Below, one piece after another: positions 58,767 through 64,000 of a stretch of 64,000 nt of DNA. Source of the stretch: Synechococcus sp. LA31 (GTDB lineage Bacteria; Cyanobacteriota; Cyanobacteriia; PCC-6307; Cyanobiaceae); contig NZ_CP075523.1 of the NCBI RefSeq assembly GCF_018502385.1, positions 1,116,001 through 1,180,000 on the forward strand. Direction: 5' to 3'. The position numbers and the translations under genes are program-made. The notes beneath the pieces were generated by a model that had not been told where the DNA came from, ran no database searches, and saw only the letters and a list, made by a program, of their open reading frames with translations. Numbering within the stretch: the first letter of the stretch is position 1; the number at the start of each line of letters is the position of its first letter.

Positions 58767-59990
58767 CTAAAGAGGACCAATCATAGAGCTGCGAAAATTC
58801 GAATACGCAAAGAAGGAACTTAGAGACAGTGCCGCGAGGGCAACAAGAAAGCGAGCCAAACAGACTCCGACCATGCCGAAGAAAAACGAGAGACATGGAA
58901 GCAGAATAAAGTAAAGGAGAACACCTACCAAGGTCGACACCAAGACAAGTCTTGAATGCAGAATAAGAGTATTGTACATGTCCGGGAGGATTGACTTAAG
59001 GGAAAAAAGATATATAGATAACATCAAGAAGATAACTGAGGCCACATCCAAACCAAGACCTGCAGCATCGGTACGCGAAAAGACAAACAAAAGCAAGAAG
59101 AAGGAAATAGCAATTAGAACAGAAAGGGCGAAGCTAGAGAGTATTGCAACCTGTCGAGAAAGAAAAAGTTTCAATGCTTGAATCGAGTTTGAATGCACAG
59201 CGTCTCGATACTGTGGAAGCTTAATTGTGCCAAGAGTGGCTAGGGAGCCACCCATTCCACGCTCTATAGTGGAGTAGACAAGAAGATAAAGACCAAAGAC
59301 TTCATTTCCATATGAATAGGAAACATAATATTTGTCAAGGTTGTCCAAAGCCCATGTGCAAAGGCTAGACAGGGAAAGCGGAGTAGAGAAAGAAATGAAC
59401 GTACTCAAATCTCGGGCATTAGGATAAAGAGAAGTATACTCTCGGGGGAAGTGAGCAAAGAATAAGTAGCATGCAGTGACGAGGCAGGATGTTGAGTATG
59501 CAAAGACGCAAGTCGTCACTGGATCAAGAAAATGAGCGTATGCAAGAGAAAGGGGAAATAGAAGAATGGCACGCAAAGAATAGTTCAGAGAATATAGTAG
59601 AGATTGCCCCTTAAAGAGTGCAAGCTCGAGCCCCAAGTCCGACAAGCCAAGAGAAACAACAAGAAAACCGATACATGCCGCATAATAGAAGTGGAAAGAA
59701 AATGCAACCGAAAAGCCAACAGAAATAGAAATTGTAAATAAGAAGGACAATGAAGAAACAAGCCTAAGATACTTCGGAGCAGAAGAACACAATGGGATAA
59801 ATGCTCTTCTAAGATTGGTATAAGTAAAAACAGACAATAGGTTTGCTGACGCCAGAGAAAGCGAAAAGATACCAATAACACTTGAATCATACAAGTATTC
59901 AATATAGTATAACCATAGAAGGGGGAGAAAGCTTGAACCTATTCGAAGAACGTATGGCAGAGATTTAGAAGTTAAGGAGTTGTATCGCAT
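58767..59990 (-). CDS. Polysaccharide flippase (Wzx/MATE-like), A+T-rich
   Basis: A 407-residue protein of about 12 hydrophobic helices with few charged residues, such as LLWLYYIEYLYDSSVIGIFS, LDNLDKYYVSYSYGNEVFGL and YLFSLKSILPDMYNTLILHS. This is the usual pattern of O-antigen/polysaccharide lipid flippases, in particular the YYVSYSYGNEVFGLYLLVYS helix pair. It would move lipid-linked units across the membrane. It overlaps the end of the glycerophosphotransferase-like gene by 19 bp. Sequence conservation in this family is low, so the call rests on topology and context. Confidence 0.75.
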   Translation of the reverse strand: MRYNSLTSKSLPYVLRIGSSFLPLLWLYYIEYLYDSSVIGIFSLSLASANLLSVFTYTNLRRAFIPLCSSAPKYLRLVSSLSFLFTISISVGFSVAFSFHFYYAACIGFLVVSLGLSDLGLELALFKGQSLLYSLNYSLRAILLFPLSLAYAHFLDPVTTCVFAYSTSCLVTACYLFFAHFPREYTSLYPNARDLSTFISFSTPLSLSSLCTWALDNLDKYYVSYSYGNEVFGLYLLVYSTIERGMGGSLATLGTIKLPQYRDAVHSNSIQALKLFLSRQVAILSSFALSVLIAISFFLLLFVFSRTDAAGLGLDVASVIFLMLSIYLFSLKSILPDMYNTLILHSRLVLVSTLVGVLLYFILLPCLSFFFGMVGVCLARFLVALAALSLSSFFAYSNFRSSMIGPL

Positions 59991-61066
59991 ATAATCTCTT
60001 GATAGATGCGCTTACATGAATGCTGCTTATAATGATATCCTGAGGTAGAAGAGATAAACCTTCGGATACTAAGCTGCCTATCTTTATACAAGGGAGAACA
60101 GGTAAGGTAAGAGGTAATAGCATCTAATAAAGAGGCGTAACCAGAAGACTTGGCAAAACTGGAGTAATCAGTGTTAAGGCCTCGTGTTGAAGAATACTGT
60201 CCGAGATCACAAAGGTAAATACATATTCCTATACCCATTGCATAAGCATCATAGACAATCGAAGAATAGTCGGTTATGATGCAAGAGGAATTAAGAAGCA
60301 AGTCATTTATGTCCACATATGGATTTTCGAAGACAATGTTATGATAGCTAGACAGTTTTTCTCTCAAATGCTTAGAGGAGATGGTTGTATAGGGATGAGG
60401 CTTTACATATAAGATTGTATCATGTTCAGATAACGAATGGTTAATAAGAGAAACAGTGGAATCCTCTAAAAGTGCCGAGAATAGAGATTGTTCTTCGGAA
60501 AGGGATTCCCTAAACGTGGGTGCCCACAATATGGATCTCGTTTTATTTTGATTATTGACAAGATATTCAGTTCTTGGAGATGCGTAATAAAAGAAAGTGT
60601 TAGGAGGACAAAAGAAGTTGGATTCAAAGACTTGCTGATCAAATAGACTGTTGACACACGTGAGGTTAGGGTACTGCTTTAGCCTGAGAAGGCGTCTTAT
60701 TAAGGAGGGCTTATAGGTTTTCATAATCTTAATGGGTATGCCATGCCAAAGGTTAACTAGATAAGAGTCATTGCGAATAAAACGAGATATGTCAGCTCCA
60801 TAATGACTATGCGAACAAATGAATGTACGGCTTCGCGCAACGCACCAAATATACATAAGGCTATATTTGTAGACAAAACCTCTCTTTAGAGATTCTGACT
60901 TATTTGATGTAATCCAAATACAGTCTTGGTCGACATGCTTGATTACCCACTCAAAGAAAAAACGAGGATTGTCTGCAAAACGACGAGAACCATCGGCACT
61001 AAAGATCCAAGCATTAGATTCGGGAATTACAAATGATAGTATATATGCAATGAGCTCAAATAACAT
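59972..61066 (-). CDS. CDP-glycerol glycerophosphotransferase-like protein
   Basis: A 364-residue protein with the teichoic-acid polymerase pattern: WIFSADGSRRFADNPRFFFE, NLWHGIPIKIMKTYKPSLIR (catalytic L-W-H-G), LWAPTFRE, ILYVKPHPYTTISSKHLREK (H-P) and LLNSSCIITDYSSIVYDAYA (nucleotide-binding D-Y-S-S). Members move glycerol phosphate (or ribitol phosphate) from CDP-glycerol to an acceptor. With the cytidylyltransferase at 63.5 kb it forms a donor-plus-transferase pair. Its start overlaps the previous gene end by 11 bp. Confidence 0.88.
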   Translation of the reverse strand: MLFELIAYILSFVIPESNAWIFSADGSRRFADNPRFFFEWVIKHVDQDCIWITSNKSESLKRGFVYKYSLMYIWCVARSRTFICSHSHYGADISRFIRNDSYLVNLWHGIPIKIMKTYKPSLIRRLLRLKQYPNLTCVNSLFDQQVFESNFFCPPNTFFYYASPRTEYLVNNQNKTRSILWAPTFRESLSEEQSLFSALLEDSTVSLINHSLSEHDTILYVKPHPYTTISSKHLREKLSSYHNIVFENPYVDINDLLLNSSCIITDYSSIVYDAYAMGIGICIYLCDLGQYSSTRGLNTDYSSFAKSSGYASLLDAITSYLTCSPLYKDRQLSIRRFISSTSGYHYKQHSCKRIYQEIICDTTP

Positions 61067-62798
61067 GTTTTTTTAGTCTCCTAAAGAGAGATTTTGCTGT
61101 CTCGATGTAGATATTCTTAGTGATAAGAACATCGGCGACATATTGATTATCGGCTAGAGTCAACGTATGAATTCCGGTGGTACCTGGCATAAAGGTGGGT
61201 CCAACCCGAGTGACATAGGATTCATCGTATGGTGTATCATGACGTAGTAGATCAATACTACTAAGGGTGAATGCGGCTCCGTACGTGGTTGAAGACTGTT
61301 CTTGTCCGATGCGATATAGAGTATCACCAAATCTAAAGAGCCCACCATTCCTTGCAATCCGAGAGTCAAATATTTGCGGGTTACCAGGCACGGGAGACCA
61401 TGTGTCAGAAAGGGGATTATCGGCATAGAATACAAAGAGCTCAGAGTCATGGTCACCAATACATGCAGAATCAATATTAGCCAGAAGATACCAGGTTGAA
61501 TTCTCCTCTACAATTATAGGATCAGCGAGATACAAATGTGATTGTGCTACAGAATAGAGTTTCCATGAAAAGGGAAATTCATCTGCTTTATAGATGCGAA
61601 GGCCAGGCTTACTACAAGACTCAAGAGTAAGATAAAAGTGCCCAGCAAATTGGAAAAGGCGAGGAAACGATATATGAAATGGCTCTACAATCAATGGTGT
61701 AATGCTATTATTTATTTCGCCATTTGAGCAATGCATGAGAGATATGTGAGCACGCTTCTTTGAATAGTCATATTGCTCAACAAGGATGTAGTGATTATTT
61801 TTGAAAAAGAAGTTGTAAGGGTCTGCGAGAAATGTGCCGGGCGGATTGGTTATTAATTGCCCATTGGCGAGTAAGATATTATTGTGCGAGCATTTTCCCG
61901 TAAGAATATTCCACTCTCTCCGTTGACCAAAGAGAATGCTAAGTATTTTAAGAAACAAGAAATTTAAGTTGCTTACTATGTAGCGAGACTGATCATAGAA
62001 TGAAGGGCAGGTACTATACTTGTAGGGGAATATATTGATGGTTGAGTCTCCTGTTATAGATGTTTGTTGCTTACTAGATAGATGGCTAAGAACTAATAGT
62101 ATAAAAGGGAAGCTCTTAGCGGTTATTCTAAGCTTATTTAAAGCATAGAAGGGTGTTGCAGCAATATTGCCTTGATAAAGTATATTTCCTGCATCCAGTG
62201 TCTCGGTTAGGCGCTGAATAACAAAACCGATCGAGCTTGCCTTATTGTATGCTTCCCAGAAGCCATGATATGATCCACGAAATCTAGAAGGATCGCCATG
62301 ATGGTATGAAATAACGCCATGATGCGCCACAGACAGAATATCGCCGCAAAGTATGCCAGAATTGGCACGTATTACAACATCAAGATTATGCTCCTGAATT
62401 TGTTTGATATCACTTTCAGAGAGAACAACACGATATTTGCTCTGTGTTAATTTAGGAATGACTTCTATCTGATGGTAGGTCAGCTCACAAGATGAATAGT
62501 AATAGGAGGCTATTCGACATTTATCTATAGCTGTTCGAAACGCGGGCAGGCAGCTTAAAAAAAAGAGTTCGAGCTTTTCGATTATGTAGAGACTTGCAGA
62601 TCTTGCAAAGCGTGGGAAACCGCGATTTTGAAGTTTTCGGATAAAATAGAATCTACCAGATGAATCTAGTAACGGTGACTTGCAACTAATGACTAGGACA
62701 ATATTATAGGTGCTATTTTGACATTTTAATAGATATTTTAATAGGGCTGGCATTGTCCCATCGTCAATTAGAACTCCAACCCTTAGGGGGGATTTCAT
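61056..62798 (-). CDS. Formyltransferase-fold / GH43-like two-domain glycan enzyme
   Basis: From the ATG at 62798 the protein has about 580 residues (the open frame reaches 62870, overlapping the methyltransferase gene). The first half is a formyltransferase-like fold: LDVVIRANSGILCGDILSVA, HHGVISYHHGDPSRFRGSYH, GFWEAYNKASSIGFVIQRLT, ETLDAGNILYQGNI. The second half is a beta-propeller-like region with FLADPYNFFFKNNHYILVEQ, SFPRLFQFAGHFYLTLES and YLADPIIVEENSTWYLLANI, resembling glycosyl hydrolase family 43-like glucosamine/inositolphosphorylceramide transferases. It may modify the sugar made by the cluster. The exact reaction is not known. Confidence 0.65.
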   Translation of the reverse strand: MKSPLRVGVLIDDGTMPALLKYLLKCQNSTYNIVLVISCKSPLLDSSGRFYFIRKLQNRGFPRFARSASLYIIEKLELFFLSCLPAFRTAIDKCRIASYYYSSCELTYHQIEVIPKLTQSKYRVVLSESDIKQIQEHNLDVVIRANSGILCGDILSVAHHGVISYHHGDPSRFRGSYHGFWEAYNKASSIGFVIQRLTETLDAGNILYQGNIAATPFYALNKLRITAKSFPFILLVLSHLSSKQQTSITGDSTINIFPYKYSTCPSFYDQSRYIVSNLNFLFLKILSILFGQRREWNILTGKCSHNNILLANGQLITNPPGTFLADPYNFFFKNNHYILVEQYDYSKKRAHISLMHCSNGEINNSITPLIVEPFHISFPRLFQFAGHFYLTLESCSKPGLRIYKADEFPFSWKLYSVAQSHLYLADPIIVEENSTWYLLANIDSACIGDHDSELFVFYADNPLSDTWSPVPGNPQIFDSRIARNGGLFRFGDTLYRIGQEQSSTTYGAAFTLSSIDLLRHDTPYDESYVTRVGPTFMPGTTGIHTLTLADNQYVADVLITKNIYIETAKSLFRRLKKHVI

Positions 62799-62847
62799 TT
62801 GATCAGAGTAGGGGATAGAAGATACACTTATGAGATAAAGAGATTGA

Positions 62848-63462
62848 TTAGCCTTTTCTTGCGACAGCAACTAGATTGCCTGACCAGCGCGGCCTAATTT
62901 TGGCTACTTGCGTCAGAAAGTAGTTTTTCATACTGGAGATATCACGTTCAGTAGCATACTCAATTGAAACATCTGTAAAAGCACATCGATGTAACATCGC
63001 TCTAATCAGCTGCTCATCAAATGCAACAAGGTGCTCTGAGTGGAAATTATTAGGAATCCCTAAAAGTCCCTTAAGTGAGTAGTTTAACGAGAAGATATTA
63101 GGAGTTGAGATAATTAATAATCCATTGGGACTTAAGCATGCAGAAGCAGCAGAAATAAAGTCAGCTGGATTGGGAAGGTGCTCAATCAGCTCTCCTGCAG
63201 TTATTACGTCAAAGGGAACAGGGGATCTATAGTTTTGGGCGTCTTCAAGCAAGATATTAGTGTAACCAGCTTGATGTGCCTTTTTCACCCAGTCTTGGTT
63301 GGTATCAATTCCAACAAGATCATTGGTTATTAGTGAGAGACGATGGAACAACCACCGCTTCTTATCAACAAGATGATGTGAGGGGTTGCCGATACAACCG
63401 ATGTCTAGAACACGAGCATTGTGTGGAACATGTGAAAGAATGGTGTCAATTCTGTCAGGCAT
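62848..63462 (-). CDS. Class I SAM-dependent methyltransferase
   Basis: From the ATG at 63462 (a TTG at 63501 is possible) the protein has 204 residues: ARVLDIGCIGNPSHHLVDKK (motif I), NDLVGIDTNQDWVKKAHQAG, PFDVITAGELIEHLPNPADF and CLSPNGLLIISTPNIFSLNY. It probably methylates a sugar or its phosphate during glycan assembly. It lies 50 bp after the cytidylyltransferase gene and before the formyltransferase-like gene. Confidence 0.82.
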   Translation of the reverse strand: MPDRIDTILSHVPHNARVLDIGCIGNPSHHLVDKKRWLFHRLSLITNDLVGIDTNQDWVKKAHQAGYTNILLEDAQNYRSPVPFDVITAGELIEHLPNPADFISAASACLSPNGLLIISTPNIFSLNYSLKGLLGIPNNFHSEHLVAFDEQLIRAMLHRCAFTDVSIEYATERDISSMKNYFLTQVAKIRPRWSGNLVAVARKG

Positions 63463-63511
63463 TGTATGGAGGGTTCTGGCAGGATTTGTGGATACGTTCA
63501 AGGAGCTTATA

Positions 63512-63925
63512 TCATGTTCTTCGTTCGGTTAAGATCTGATTAATTAAAGTAGATGAAACTGACTTTGTGTAGGGAAAGTAAATTGTCTGGACAGATCTTT
63601 CCAGAAGTCTTTCTTCGTAATTCTTCCACTCAGGAGTACCAAGCCAGTCGTCGCCTACAAACAAAGTATTGAATTTATATCTGTCATGCGCTTTGATCTT
63701 GCAAAGATCATGCTGTGGAACCACGAGATCCACGTAACAGCAGGCCTTAACAACTTCAACCCGATCATTAAAGTCGATTACAGGTTGCTTATTCTTGTAC
63801 TTTACGAGCTCATTTGTTGATACTGCTACGATTAGTCTATCGCAAAGCATTTTTGCATTTCTCAGTAAGTTCACATGGCCAACGTGGAAGAGATCAAAGA
63901 CACCGGCTGTGTAACCAATAATCAT
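63512..63925 (-). CDS. tagD: Glycerol-3-phosphate cytidylyltransferase
   Basis: A 137-residue nucleotidyltransferase: IIGYTAGVFDLFHVGHVNLL (H-x-G-H), RDRVEVVKACCYVDLVVPQH-like NDRVEVVKACCYVD, and FVGDDWLGTPEWKNYEERLL. It makes CDP-glycerol from CTP and glycerol 3-phosphate. The size and the GDDW-x-G-T segment are typical of TagD. It is the first clear gene of the A+T-rich cluster, which may continue beyond the window; 75 bp of sequence remain upstream of it. Confidence 0.9.
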   Translation of the reverse strand: MIIGYTAGVFDLFHVGHVNLLRNAKMLCDRLIVAVSTNELVKYKNKQPVIDFNDRVEVVKACCYVDLVVPQHDLCKIKAHDRYKFNTLFVGDDWLGTPEWKNYEERLLERSVQTIYFPYTKSVSSTLINQILTERRT

Positions 63926-64000
63926 TTTAAGAAATGACTCAGCGTAGAGGACTGAAAGGCACTGTAGGATACAGATTTTGGAGTTGATCGATGGGAGGAG

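Overview
The window looks like the chromosome of a GC-rich picocyanobacterium of the Synechococcus/Cyanobium type. The markers are a phycobilisome rod linker, several families known almost only from cyanobacteria (DUF2808, DUF2811, DUF3318, DUF3386, CGLD27), a CbiX-type chelatase, a glutathione reductase, and compact gene spacing with many ATGA start/stop overlaps. The assignment rests on protein families recognised by eye; no search was run.

Layout. 1-5.2 kb: the start of a SelD-type flavoprotein, then TolC divergent from a HlyD / small membrane protein / FUSC / ion-channel operon. 5.2-12.1 kb: a signalling block in which two solute-binding lipoproteins without a transporter are translationally coupled to a membrane diguanylate cyclase, divergent from two degenerate-GGDEF/intact-EAL phosphodiesterases. 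12.1-41 kb: mostly core genes (pyrC, rod linker, OprB porin plus the tail of a dead second porin, DUF2252 and PGM1-type ATP-grasp genes back to back, an unusual AroE homologue, glutathione reductase, a TrpXYZ-like ABC transporter, carB, DUF3318-rsfS-CGLD27-asparaginase, a TalC-like aldolase, initiator tRNA-Met, a GMC oxidoreductase, a candidate small RNA, cbiX).

41-55.7 kb is the most unusual stretch. Eight toxin-antitoxin pairs of different families (PIN/AbrB twice, HEPN/MNT, RHH/MazF, DUF1778/GNAT, HicAB, MazEF, HipBA) are separated by copies of two dispersed repeats. Repeat A is the 3' end, or the whole, of a small coiled-coil/membrane gene. Repeat B has no recognised identity. Among them lie a decayed second hicAB and two pieces of a degT-type aminotransferase gene. 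No integrase, transposase or attC-like site was recognised, so how the array formed is open.

51.6-58.1 kb holds a pathway resembling UDP-diNAc-bacillosamine synthesis (PglF-, PglE-, PglD- and PglC-like), split by a repeat and hipBA. From about 58.6 kb to the right edge the sequence becomes visibly A+T-rich and carries a surface-polysaccharide cluster, probably acquired: flippase, CDP-glycerol glycerophosphotransferase-like protein, formyltransferase/GH43-like fusion, methyltransferase and glycerol-3-phosphate cytidylyltransferase. Together these suggest a glycerophosphate-decorated glycan. Most of the 51-64 kb genes lie on the minus strand and read toward the toxin-antitoxin array.
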